DNA of 64,000 nucleotides, from NCBI GenBank assembly GCA_963920665.1, contig OY987263.1:31980547-32044546 (forward strand), read 5' to 3'. A program made the position numbers and the translations under genes. Below the pieces are notes generated by a model. It was given only the letters and a program-made list of their open reading frames with translations. It made no database searches and was not told the origin of the DNA. This document shows, piece after piece, positions 10,765 through 22,600 of the stretch (the first letter of the stretch is position 1; every line of letters begins with the position of its first letter). This stretch comes from Straminergon stramineum. Taxonomy: Eukaryota; Streptophyta; Bryopsida; Hypnales; Calliergonaceae.

Positions 10765-13467
10765 ATCGTTATGGGTAAACGGTCTGCTTCTGGAATGGTC
10801 AGTCGGATGACAGGTACTTAACTCCCACCACTCCCATTTCTCTTTCCTCTTTCTTCTGCAATGGTTTGCGCTCGTATAGTTAAGAGAAAGAGTGGTGAAT
10901 TAGTGATTGATTCATGAGTTGTGGATTGTTTGTCTACACCGGATTTGAGCTTAGTTCCAGTTTCTGATGGTGAAGGGAGATATCCGGAAACCCTTAGTGA
11001 CAGCACGGATGGTTTGTCTGACCATTCCGATAAGGTTGAGAAAGCGTTCACAGCTAGAAGATGACTTGAGTGAAATAGGGTGTGTCGGCCTGTTCTTGAG
11101 GCCATGGATTGTGAAGAATGATCGGATGATTTAGGTACTCATCGTAGGAGCTCCGAATCAATATGAGTTGACAGTGAGGGGGCGACTCAGAACCTGGACA
11201 AATGAGGTTTGGGCCAAGGTGTATGGATTCTTCAAGAAGGGATCCGGATTAGCCTTTTGAACGAATCAGTTCACGGTAGAAAAATTTAGGAATGCAGCCC
11301 ATTCCAAGGAGGGGTATGCCATAAGTGACTGTCTAGATGCTAGGCAAAAGTAGATCCTTGAGTTTCTTATCCCGATCTTGTATCTGGAGAAGCCTATCTG
11401 GGTTACGATTATGGTAGCCAACACTATTTTTGGTGCCATAGAGGGTAGACTGGTCAACTAGGGGAAAGTCATTGGAGCAATAGTCTCCAAGCTTATCGCC
11501 AATGTAGGAAAGGCAAAGACCAGCCTAATTGGTCCATACTTGTTCCACCTCTACCATCATGCAAAACTTTTGAGTGATGCAAAAATGGTAGAGTACACCA
11601 CTGGATCCACCATCCTACATTACGACCTCGTAGATGAAGTGGAGGCGGAGCAACTAGCATTTGAAGAAGATAAAGAGCTAGAAGAGGAGCAGCTCATAGA
11701 TCGGAGACAGAGGAAATCCACCGATCCAGCTTCACGAGGGAAACTCCTTGTTCCGGAGAAGGATCCGAAAGAGCCAGAGGAAGATATATCCGGGTTCTTT
11801 AAAACCGGATTCAACTGGGTTTTGCAAGCGCAGGAGTACCGTGAGAACTTGGCTGATATTCTCAAAAGGATCAACAAGGAGTTGAAGGTCCAGCTAGAGG
11901 ACATACTCGATCTTGTGAAGAAACTTCCGAATCTGGAAGAGTTGGGACGGAAGGAGAAGCACATTGAAAATCCCCAGGGAGATCACTTAGTATATCCATA
12001 ACAAGCCAAGTGTGTTAAAGTGATTTTTTGCCCCCCTATATACTTTTTAATAAATAATAATTTCAACCTATAACTTTGAGCTTTGTTTAATAATGACTTT
12101 AGGTTTCTATTGCCAAAAATTCCCAACTCAAATAAGATATGAAATGATTTCTAGAATAGGTTGAATAATGAACTAAAATGGCATGATTTTTAACTCAAAT
12201 ATTTATAGAGAATACATTTTAGATGACCATTGCATCATTATTCAATAATAATGAACTTTCAATAGGGTGTGATTTTTAGGAATTTTTTGTTCTTTTTTTA
12301 GACAATTTTTTCTTATATAAAATAGGGGTGTGAAAGTTATTTTTTGCTCTATAGTGTATCTTTTTACTTCAAAAATTTGTAACTAATTATAACTATCTAA
12401 AAAAAATACCAATAATTCACAACATAAACTTTCAAAGTAGGAAAATCTAGTCATATTTTTTCTTTTCCTTTTATTTAAATTTTAGAATATAATATAGGGG
12501 GTCTAAAATCTTAACACACATGGTTCCAAATGGACACACTAAGTGATCTCCCCGGGTGAAAATTTGGAGAAAGAGAAGACAAACCTTCAAGCTAGGTTGA
12601 GTTGGGCACAAGGAGAGTTAGCCACAGCAAAGCATAGGGAGAAGGAAGCTTTGCAATTGGTTAAGAATCTATCCGGTCTGGTGGATAGACCCGTAGATCT
12701 CATTATCAAGGCCTCTCTCGTCCAAAACCGGCTAGTAGAGGAAGGACATCTAACTGGATCTAAGGTGGTCCGGATCCTAGTGGACTTCTCATCAAAGATG
12801 GATTCCATGCTAAAGGAGATGTGCCAGCTCTTGGGGCAGATTGATCCGGACCATGTCATGGATTTTTCCCACTTTCCAGAAATCCACTTTGACATGAAAA
12901 CTTCGGTGAAGTTGACCACCTCACTACCACTGCTAGCCAGACCGAAAGACAGCACAAGAGCCAGCCAAGAAGCCGGAAGCAATACAAGAGTTAGCACCAC
13001 TGAAAGTTACCATCTCACCACCAATTCCAACAATCCATCTTCCTGAGAAGGAAACCCTTCAGACACCCAGATTGCTAACCTATAGTGACCTCATGGACCA
13101 GATTGGAGGATTGATGAATCCGGCCCAGACTCATTCGAAAAGCTTTGAGCACATGCAACAAGCTCAACTAAGGAAGGAGAGGACCCCCATCGTTTTGGAT
13201 GACACCTCTCCAAGAGAAGAAGACAAAAAGGAGGTCACTCAGATTGAGAAATCTGAGGAAGAGGAGTACCGAACCGGATCAAAGGAGGAGGAAGAGGAGG
13301 ACATGGAAGAAGAAGACTCTCCTCCGGAAATCCGGAAGATCCAAACCTGGGCAATGTTGAGGACGACTCCAGTGAAGGCAACTCCGAAAGCGATTCCAAG
13401 GGCATCCATCCGGGCACCAGAAAGTCAAGGTGGAAGCAGTCAAAAGAAGGTGCGAAAGGCAAACTAG
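10765..13467 (+). pseudogene. decayed gene of unknown function (acidic, coiled-coil; gag-like?)
   Basis: Reading starts with an ATG near 10770 followed by GKRSASGMVSRM and a possible short intron. It then continues in one frame with repeated TGA stops (about 10915, 11063, 11072, 11120, 11162, 11204) to about 11220 and, after a frame change, as VWAKVYGFFKKGSG.., TIMVANTIFGAIEG and LIGPYLFHLYHHAKLL to the open stretch 11540-11976. That part is acidic and Lys/Glu-rich. A MITE interrupts at 11980-12549. On the far side the same frame resumes and runs through a coiled-coil segment (KEKTNLQARLSWAQGELATA). A frameshift lies near 12940; after it the frame continues to LTYSDLMDQIGGLMN, a Glu-rich tract and a basic tail ending 13467. 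I recognise no enzyme domain. The ANTIFGA..FHLYH part recalls uncharacterised plant transposon-associated proteins, from memory and not certain. Clearly not functional. Confidence 0.65.
11980..12549. mobile_element. hAT-like MITE inserted in the cargo pseudogene
   Basis: A 570-bp AT-rich element with about 60-bp inverted repeats: left AGATCACTTAGTATATCCAT, right complement AGATCACTTAGTGTGTCCAT, continuing through GTGTGTTAA and CCCCCTATAT. Flanks are CCCCAGGG on the left (11972-11979) and CCCCGGG on the right (12550-12556), an 8-bp duplication with one base lost, as expected for hAT. Removing the element and one flank copy restores a continuous reading frame in the host sequence, which confirms the insertion site. 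Confidence 0.85.
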
Positions 13468-14565
13468 TTAGGCTTCAGTTAGTTAGGATTTGAATTTTGA
13501 ATCTGATCCGGGTTTCCAAGCATTGGGCTGGGTTCTGGATTTATAGGATCTGACTTTCCAGGTTTTTCGGGAGGTCTGTGATTGGTCACTTGGATTTCCA
13601 AGTGGCTTTTTCGCTTTGGGGTTTTGAGTTTTTAAGTGAGGGGTAGGTTTGTTGCCTTCTCATTCCATCCTAGTGCGTATAATTGTTATCTTGTCATCCT
13701 TTCTTTAATCTGAGCCACCAAGTGGACATTCGAGAATTGATCTGTTGTATATCCAACTTTCGTGTGTTTGTTTGTGAGAGCGTTGAAGTGTAAGAGATAG
13801 GAGGAAGAAAGGAGGAATTTGGATCTGAGGTGACTGGATTTGTTTGGATGGGGACGTTTGTGACGTAGTTTAGGCTTGTGACTATGGTATTGGACAGGGT
13901 GCCTTTAAAACACTGGGACAGAAATCTGGCAAGGAGTGGCATGGATGCAAGTCCAGAATACCAGGGAAGGTTCCGTGCGGAGATAAGCGACCACCAATGG
14001 AAAAAACCCCATCCTATTCTCCCCGGAAGGTCTGCCAAATCTTAGGATCAGTCTAGTGAACGACCAACAATCCCCCATCGGTTCCGGTTTCTCTTGATCT
14101 ATCATTGTAGTGGAAAAGATTAATTACGGCTCTAAGTAATGTGCCTTCTAGATTGGCCATCTGGGAAATTGTGAGAGTATTTCTTAGTCTAATCAAGTGC
14201 AACATTTGGGCTAAGTGTGTTTTGTGTAGTTTAGAGAGAGAAAAGAGTGAGAAATACGAGTGGTGAGTCCCTACCCCTCTACAAGATCAAAGGCGGACCC
14301 TCTAAAGGTAAAACAGAGGCACCAAAAACCAATGTGTGTGAGAAGTGATGGATCTAGATTCCAGAAAGGAGTAGATCTGGATAAGATTCTGGAAAGGTAG
14401 TAATCCAGAAAAGAGAGAAAAGAGGTGAAGAGAGAGCTTAAGTTGGTAAAACGGATAATCTCGACTTGCAGCAACAATCTAAAATCGCCTAGGACAATAT
14501 TTCGAGTCATTTTCACGAAGTTTTGGTGTTGTATTGGTACTTATGCTCCGCAATGCGTACAACAT
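13468..14565. other. 3' part of the cargo, no coding evidence
   Basis: Mixed-composition sequence after the pseudogene stop with words resembling the coding part (GATCCGG, TTCCAAG, GATCTGG). Short frames on both strands are not supported. It may be 3' untranslated or intronic sequence of the captured gene. Confidence 0.4.
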
Positions 14566-16119
14566 TATCCTTCAAGATTTCATCCAACATTTTCTCTTAG
14601 CCTACAATTCTAAATTCATTCATACTTTCAAAATTGGATTCTAAATGTCACTAAATTTCAAGTTTCTTTTTTTACTTGAATTGGATGAACTTTGGTATTT
14701 TTTATCCAAAACCAATGCCATAGATTATCCAATTTCATCGTACTCTATCTTCCATAATTTTTCTCTATTTTTTAAAGTGTGATATGTTACTGGAATCCTA
14801 TACAAATTAACTAAGTGGTTTTGAATTCAAAATTGGATTTAATAAATTTTTAGAGGTTTGATTTAAACCACTAATTTCTAGCACAACTATAGTTTCTACA
14901 AGAAGAGAATAAAATAAATGCCAAATTTAAGGGCATGCCTTGGAATTTGTTTCCACAACATCCCCATTCTCCAACATGTATGTTGTAATTGTATCATGAA
15001 GTTTGTTTTAATCCATTTTTGTTGCATTTTTTGTGTTTTTTGATGCAATTTAAATAACAACTCTTACAACAAGGGATATAAATTAGATATATGATCTCAT
15101 TCTTTTTTTTCAACCTATTTCTTTCTACTTCCTCTTCTTGACTTTCACCAAATTATTTTCAACATTTTTTGTTTTTTTTCCTTCATTTTTTGAAATGGTT
15201 TAGAATTGCAATCTTTGACTTCTACTACTACTAATCGATTTCTAATTACTTTAGGAATCAAACAATTGTAATAACATCAACCTCGTAACTGCTAATTAAA
15301 TATCTACTTAAGACTTGAAAACTTCATTTGATTAACTATGTGTATTATAATCAACAATCTTTGTTTAATACATAGTCAAATCCCTATAAGGGGGTCATAT
15401 TAGTCTCCTAACCATATTCAAAGTTTGGAGTAGCAACTTGGAATGTATGCTTCTTTTTCAAACACTTAAAGACTCTCAACACAAATCACACTCCTCACTT
15501 ACTCTTACTCCATGGCCATTCGGGCATGAATTTTTCTCACACTCTTCTTTCTTCTCTTTGAATTAGATTTTTCTCAATCTTCAAGTAATTTTTCTAAACT
15601 CTACAGCCTTCAATCTATATCACTAGTTTAAATGCATTAGATTTTTCTTTGCATTAGCCATGACAATCAATTAACATAATCAGTCAATTCCACATCAAGT
15701 TCAAATATTGAATCAAGGTAGGCCCAATTTCTATCTTGGATTCTCAAGCTTAGTCCCACCTTGGTGCTTTCGTTTGTGTATAGGCTTTTATTCCTCTCTA
15801 ATTTTTTCTTAAATACTCAAATAAAAATTGATTATCTCCTATTATTAATTCCTTTATTCCTCTCTACTCCTTTTCTAATTCCTATGAAAATTTTAAATAT
15901 ATTAATTGAAATATAAACATGTGCCATCCCAAATTATTTGGACATTAATTTTATAATAGACACATCATACAAAAAAAAGGATTTTTTTTAATAGGTATTA
16001 AACAAAATCATGCCTTCATCCCAAGGAATCGTCTCTAGGGGCAAAATATAAAAGATCCATCTTAGATTGCCCACCTTTTCCTTAGGCTCCCCCCAAAGAA
16101 AAAAAATAACTACCAAAGA

Positions 16120-16680
16120 AATGTTTCTACAAAATATGACTTCAAAGTATGACTAGAGTGAAATTATAACTACCAAATATGATTTAGCACTCTCAAAATA
16201 TATTCCCCACCCAAATTTTATTGAAGCTACTCAAAAAAGAAAATGTGACTATCACAAAAATATGATTGCAAAATATGACTGACTCAAAAATATGACTGCA
16301 AAGTATGACTAAAGTGAAATTATGACTAGCAAATATGATTTAGCACTCTCCAAATATATTCCCAATCCAAATTTTCTTCAAATTGCCCAAAAGAAAAAAA
16401 TGTGACTATCATAAAAATATGGCTACAAAATATAACTCATGCAAAAATATGATTAATAAATGTGACTGTGCATTCCCCAAATATGTTCCCTATGAAGCTC
16501 TATGAAGTATTTTGGCGTTTCCAATGAACGTATACTATACGCCCGCAATGTACAAAGCCAAAACATGACTAGCAGTCATATTTTTTTTCAAAGAGTTGGC
16601 CTCCAAAAATATAACTGCGAGTAGTCGCCAGTCATCCTCAATCATATTTTTGTAGTCATAAAACACTCGTTTTCTTATAG
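16120..16680. repeat. right subterminal repeats of the CACTA element
   Basis: AATATGACT, AGTATGACT and ATTATGACT units spaced 10-40 bp, mostly direct and ending in the 16682 terminus. A roughly 180-bp block is itself duplicated: CAAAGTATGACT..GTGAAATTATAACTACCAAATATGATTTAGCACTCTC at about 16140 and again at about 16300. Confidence 0.8.
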
Positions 16681-16682
16681 TG

Positions 16683-19600
16683 TGAGGTTAAAGCAACGAC
16701 AAACTTGATCTAAAAGCCTTCCAAAGTAGCATTGCCAAATCATATAGGGAGTTGTTGTTGGGTTAGTATGAGGATGAGACATAGAGGGGCACCAAAGAAC
16801 CCCTTATGAGCAGATATTTGCCCACCCTTGGCAAACATATGAGCACAACCAGGTTCATGGGTTTGGAGGGTGAACTCTATTCTAATGGGTGCCTAATGTC
16901 AATTCATTATGCCTTCCAAGCAATGGATCTTTTCTAAGCCTTCTAAGTCCTATAGTTCACCATGAACCCCCAAACTATCCTAATATAGAGCTATTGCCTT
17001 GATCCCTTGATTGCTGTGACTTCCTACTAAACTAAAAGTGGCCCCAATATACTACTACTAACTTGAAGATCAGTTCATGCCATTTCTAAAAACCTAATAT
17101 GCTCGAAAATCGGATGTTCCTACAAGGAGTCATGGCCGGATGAAGTTTAGCCCTGAAAGAGGATGTCTAAACTTCATCCATCCTCTTGGACCCTCTCTTC
17201 AACTTGGACGACACTCATTTTTGGAACCTAACCCTAACCTATAATTTAGTGTGCAAGTTCCAAGTTTGGGTGTAGATGGATGACTTTCACCCTACTTCAT
17301 CCATGTTGGACCCCCAAACTTTATCCGCTCATAACTTCCTCGGTAGGAGTCAGTTTGGGGCATATTTTATACCTATGGAACTTCTTCAATGCCTACTCTA
17401 GGATTCTAATGCTAAATCTGACCTAACCCCTGGCTCTGAGGGTACTACTGTAACTACCCACTCCTAGGCCTTGGGCCTATTCTATAGTTGTGAAAATGAA
17501 CTAGCTAAATGGAAGGAGAAGTGTTGGAGTCATACCTCGGCTCAGGGATCCTCATCTAGATGCCCGAGAATTCCCTTCAACACATCCCTTGCTACCATGT
17601 CATCTTTGTAGGTTTGGATGAATCTTGGATGAATCTTATAGGTTGGATGTGAATACACTTGGTGAGCCTAACTCCCCATCTTTTCCTTCCTACTTTTTCC
17701 TTCTTTTTCTTTCTCCTCACCTTCCATCTTTCCACCCTCATTCCACACGGGATGAGGTGGTTCACTGGCTACCTATTCCTAAACCTCAACCGGATGATTA
17801 ATCCCCACTAGCCTACTTCCCCACTAACCTAAGAGTAATGACCACTACCACTAACTTCTAATCAATACTCATGTTCCCCTAACTACTCCTAATGGTAGGA
17901 GACCTTTCCTAAACCTCCTATTAGTTCCTCTCCTTCCTCCTCTTACCTCACTTGTGTTGTAGTAGTGGTGGAGGTGGCATTGTGGAGAGGACGAGAATGT
18001 GAGGCTTCTTGGGTCTATTCTACTCTACTTGCTAACTCCTACCTCATTCTATGTGATAACCTCTCTCTCCTCTAATCTCCTTCTATTCTACTCTAATTCT
18101 TAACCCCTATTTGTGTTAATTTCCTTCCATAGTTTTTCTCCCTTGGACCCTTGTGCTAGGACCCAAACGCCTTTGTGCTCGACCTCGAGTCCCCTTGTGC
18201 AAGACCCTGATCGTCCCTAGTGACCCAAGTTTTCCTTGTGCGAGACTCCAATTCCCCATGGGCTGCCGGTACTAGACTGTTGGTACCCAACCGCTAATGT
18301 CTAGGCGCCGGTATTGGACTAACGGTGCTTGGCCGTTGGGCTTGGATGCCCGTATTGGACAAGAGAAGGGGGGGTCTTCTTAGTGTTGATGCCCACAGGT
18401 GGTGCTAGGTGCTGGTTGTTGGGCCCTCCTCCTTGTTGTAAAAGATGACCTTGGAAGCCTAGTTTTCTACGCAAATAAAAGGACTAGAAGTGATGGACGT
18501 AGGATTTAGAAAACACACCTCCCCTTGATGGCTAGGACCTAAGACCAATTTTGGGACACTAAACTTTGACTCTTTCCCAAAATATTTTGGGAACTAAACT
18601 TTGAAGGTAAGTGCCTCATAGGATGAAAGCTTTGCCGCCAATTTGGGTTAAATACTAAATCTAAGACCAGAAGGACCCACAGGTTCAAGGTTCCACCATT
18701 TGGTGCGATTGTTAACACACAATCTAAGACTCTAAGGACCTAGGGGTCCAAAGCTTCGCCATCCCAACGGGGCCCACAATGACAAGAGTGAGGTAAAGCA
18801 AAGATAATATTCTATAGGACCTAGGATACTCTCACCATGTAACAAGACACAATGGAAGAAGGCACGAAGCCCTCCCCATGGTTAGTAGACTAAGAACTCA
18901 AGACTAGAACTAATCTAAGACAAGACAACCACAAAGGAACCTAAAACTTAATAACAACAAAACAAGGTGTAAAAGGAACCCCAAGACCTCTACAACTTGC
19001 TACAAAACTAACCAATAGAGAGGAAAAGAGTAGCAAAAGACTAACAAAAGAGAGCAAAGAGAGCAACAAAAAGACAAACACCGCTAAGGTTTTTGGCAAA
19101 ACGCCAAAAGTTCCAACAAAATGGATCAAATGGACCCAAATATAAAATAGGCGTTGTTTGAGAAGAGAAAAGCGCACCCTTTTATAAGAGGATGGGTACC
19201 CTTACTCCCCTCAAAGTTACAATCCGGGAACTTTTAAGCAAATAATTGCCCATCCTTAGCAATTGCATGAGTACAACCAGGTTCTGGTATTTGGGGTAGT
19301 GAACTCCTACTTCAATGGGTGCCTAATGTCGGTCCATTGTGCCTTCCAAGCAATGGATCTTTTCTACGCCTCCTACTTCTTCTAATTCATCGTGATTCTC
19401 CACCTATTTCGCCGTAGAACTAATGCTGCGATGTCTTGAGTGGTGGGACTACAAAAGAACAAGTACTACCTTCTTGAGTGTTGGTTCACGCTATTTCTTG
19501 ATATCGATGCAAGTCCCAAGGATACCTGACCTCTACCCTAACTCGTCCATGTTGGACCTCTTCTATGTCTACTATTGGGTACTAGCAGGGACTAGCCCTC

Positions 19601-22600
19601 GACTCTAGGGTTGCTCCTTGCGTGTAGGCCTCATCTTTACTTTGTGTTTATGGGACTGAACTAGCTAAAGGTGAGAAGAGACAATGGGATCATACCTCGG
19701 CCCAAGGTTCTCGTGCAACCTCCTCTACGTGCTCAAGACTCCCTTTTAGTAGATCTCGTGCAACCATGTCACCTCCGCGGAGTTGGGTGCATTTTGGATG
19801 GAGATTGGGGGAAGAGGACGGTTGGTGAGTCTAGCTCCCCATATTTCCTTCCTCCTTCTGTCGTGGCCTTTGTGGACCAAGTGAGTAGGGAGAGCAATTG
19901 GCCTACCCCATTCTATATACTACCCTCTACCCCTCTATCCTAATTGCCAAAGTCTTTTCTCCCCAATCCTCCCTACTTGATAAATTCTATCTCTTATTCT
20001 CTATCCTACTTGCTAGACTGTACCTCTTCACTCCATCCTACATGCTAGACTGTATCTCTTTACTCCAACTTACATGCTAAGTTCCTTGCCCGGTATTTTC
20101 CCTACTCCTTCCTACTTGCTAAATTTTATCTCTTCTACTCTATCCTACCTACTAAGTACCTTGCCCGTTATCTTCCCTACTCTATCCTATATGCTAAGTG
20201 CTTTGCCCGTTATCTCCCCTACTTTACCCTACGTGCTAAATTATTTTCCTTCTACCTAAATTGATTTTGATTGCCCCAACTGCCCTAGCGAAACCCCCTT
20301 CCCAGCCCTTGGCCGAAATCCCCCAATCCCCTGATTGAACCCTCCAGCCCCTGGCCAAACCCTCCAGTCCCCCAATTGAATCCCCCAAACCCTCTAGTCT
20401 CTCGTCGATGTTAGTGCCGCTGTTGGCCTCCGATACTGGCCTGCCGATGCTGTGCCGGTTGGCGCTGGGGCGAATGCGGGTGTTGGGCTAGTACTGAGCG
20501 TTGGCTTCGGCTGGGGCCAGCGGAAAGTTGGGATTTTTCCTACCTTGCTATAAATTTGCCTTGGAAGCTTAGCCCTCCATACACACCCCAGTTTAGAACT
20601 GTCGAGCATAGGGCTTTTGAGGGATGCTCCTTCGTGGACCGTCAAGACTTAAGACCGGTTCTTTTGGGTACTAAACTTTGATTTGTTCCCAACTATTTTG
20701 GGAACTAAACTTTGGAGGTTAGTAGTACTTAGAGTCAAGGCTTCGTTGTTGATTTGGGTTTAACACCAAATCTAGGACTTGGAGGCTCCTAAGGTCTCAA
20801 AGCTCCGCCGTTGGATAGGACTTTTAACACATGATCTAGGACTCTATGGACTCCTTTCCACCTTGCAACAATCACCCAAGATGGAGGAAGAGGTAGCGAC
20901 GGGAGTGAGGGCTACTACAAGACTACGAGAGCGAGCTTGGCTCGAACCCAAATCCCTCCAAAAGACAACCAAGGACTACTAAAAGGATAAGAACTACTTA
21001 GAGAGTTTGGCTCCAACCCGAACTTCTTCAAATGACAACAACAAGCTACTACAAGGACAAGAACTATAGAGAGAGTTTGGTTCCAACCCAAACTTCTCCA
21101 AATGACAACAAGAGACTACCACGAGAACAAGAGTTATAAAAGAAGACAAGAGAGAAAAGCAAGAAAACCAACACCGCCAAGTTCCAACAAGTGGCCCCCA
21201 ACGGACCCAAGTATATTAATGCATAAAATGGGGGTTGTTTGAGGAGAGAAGGGCACCCCTTTTTATAAGAGGAGGGGCACCTTTGCTCCTCTCGAAATTA
21301 CAAATCAGGGAACTCTATTTCCAACGAAGGGAACTTCTAAAAATCAAATTTTCTTACGAGAATTGGTTCCACATAAAAGGTTGACAATTCTAGGATTGCC
21401 TTGGGATTTCCCCCGCATGCAAGGGCATTGACAACTAGTCTTCCCTTCACACACGTTGAAGACCTTGTTTCCAAACATGGGAACCTTACGCAAATCCTAA
21501 ACTTCTTACAATTCCAAATCTACATAAGACGTTGACTATCTAGACTTGCCTTAGGATTTCCCCCATGTGTGGGATGTTGACACCCGAGTCTTCTCCCCAC
21601 ATGTGTCGGGAACCTCATTCCCAAGCAGGGGAACGTCCTTCTTCCAATTCTCCAAAATTTGGGCTTTTAATGGCCCTTTGACTTCCCCAGTTGTGTGTTG
21701 TCCACTTCTATCTTTTGGAGTTTTACTCCAATTCGCAAATGGATTGTGCGGTTGGCTCTGGAAGGCCAATTTTTGTCCTAGGAAATCCCCTCCCCCTTTT
21801 CCATCACAAAAAATCCATCAAACCCCAACGCCATCCACGTCAAAAAAGGGTTAAAGATCTAGCTTGTCGATGTTGCGTTTTTTGAGTAAGGTGAGTGGCC
21901 AAGGTAATTTGGGAGGTCCAAGGGGGTAAGAAAAGACCTTTCATCAACTCCATTTTGAACTCGTATGCTCTCAAGCCACCGGTCAAACTTCCGCCAACAT
22001 TGCCACATCACTAAATCTGGGGGGAATCTTCTGGTTCGGGCATCTCCCGCTATCAAAATGTCATGAAACTTGTCGGGGAGCCTTATTAACATGAAAGCAT
22101 CTAACCTAATTTTTAGTGAGATTTTAACGCCCTCATGGGTATTTCCACGAATTTCCCGTAGTGGATTTCGGCGATTGACCATCTAGAAAGAATATTTCTG
22201 CAAGTCAAAAAATTCCGAGACTTTTTGTGGGACCTCTCAGGGATTCTCACAATGGTCGTACAAGCTTATATTCTTACTTTGCACATGTAGGGATGGGGAG
22301 GATAAATTCCACCCTTCGCTAATTACGCGAAAAATAGGAAAACTTTTGCATACGAAGGAATCTTGGTGAATGGACTTCGTTTTCGATCCCCTAGCATACT
22401 CTAGACCCCATATTCATGCTCAAGACTTGTGGATTCCTCCACAAGCTAGTCTTGGTATCGTAACTCCTACAATGTTAACAATTTGGGCTCTACGGTTTCA
22501 ACAATGGGATGGGGAAATAGAGACCTACCTAGAGACCTCACAAGGCTTCTCTTGGCAAAATTCCTAGCTAGCTAGGGCTACTATTTAGGAGGCTGAGGCA

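Larger units (their letters stand above)
10530..14565. other. cargo segment inside the CACTA element
   Basis: GC-richer than the CACTA body around it, rich in TCCGGA/GGATCC-like words, and missing at the corresponding point (49615-49840) of the second copy. The flanks resume colinearity at about 10530 and 14565. It contains one decayed coding region (10765-13467), a MITE (11980-12549) and about 1 kb downstream with no coding evidence. Either capture of a host or retroelement gene by the transposon or a later insertion would explain it. No LTRs or target duplication were found at its edges. Confidence 0.6.
7570..16682. mobile_element. 9.1-kb CACTA (En/Spm-like) element with cargo
   Basis: The left terminus is CACTACAACAAAATGGATG followed by TTTTATGACT. 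The right terminus, complemented, is CACTATAAGAAAACGAGTG followed by TTTTATGACT. Flanking trinucleotides are TGG (7567-7569) and TGA (16683-16685), an imperfect duplication. Both ends carry arrays of TATGACT/AGTCATA motifs. The interior includes a purine-rich array (8720-9560) and about 4 kb (10530-14565) that is absent from the second copy at 48685-52885. No TNPD-type transposase is recognisable, so it is probably non-autonomous. It sits inside LTR-like repeat sequence (5.7-7.57 kb and 16.7 kb onward). Confidence 0.85.

Noticed and set aside
12587..13000. Minus-strand frame of 137 codons
   Set aside because: Antisense shadow of the coiled-coil part of the cargo pseudogene.
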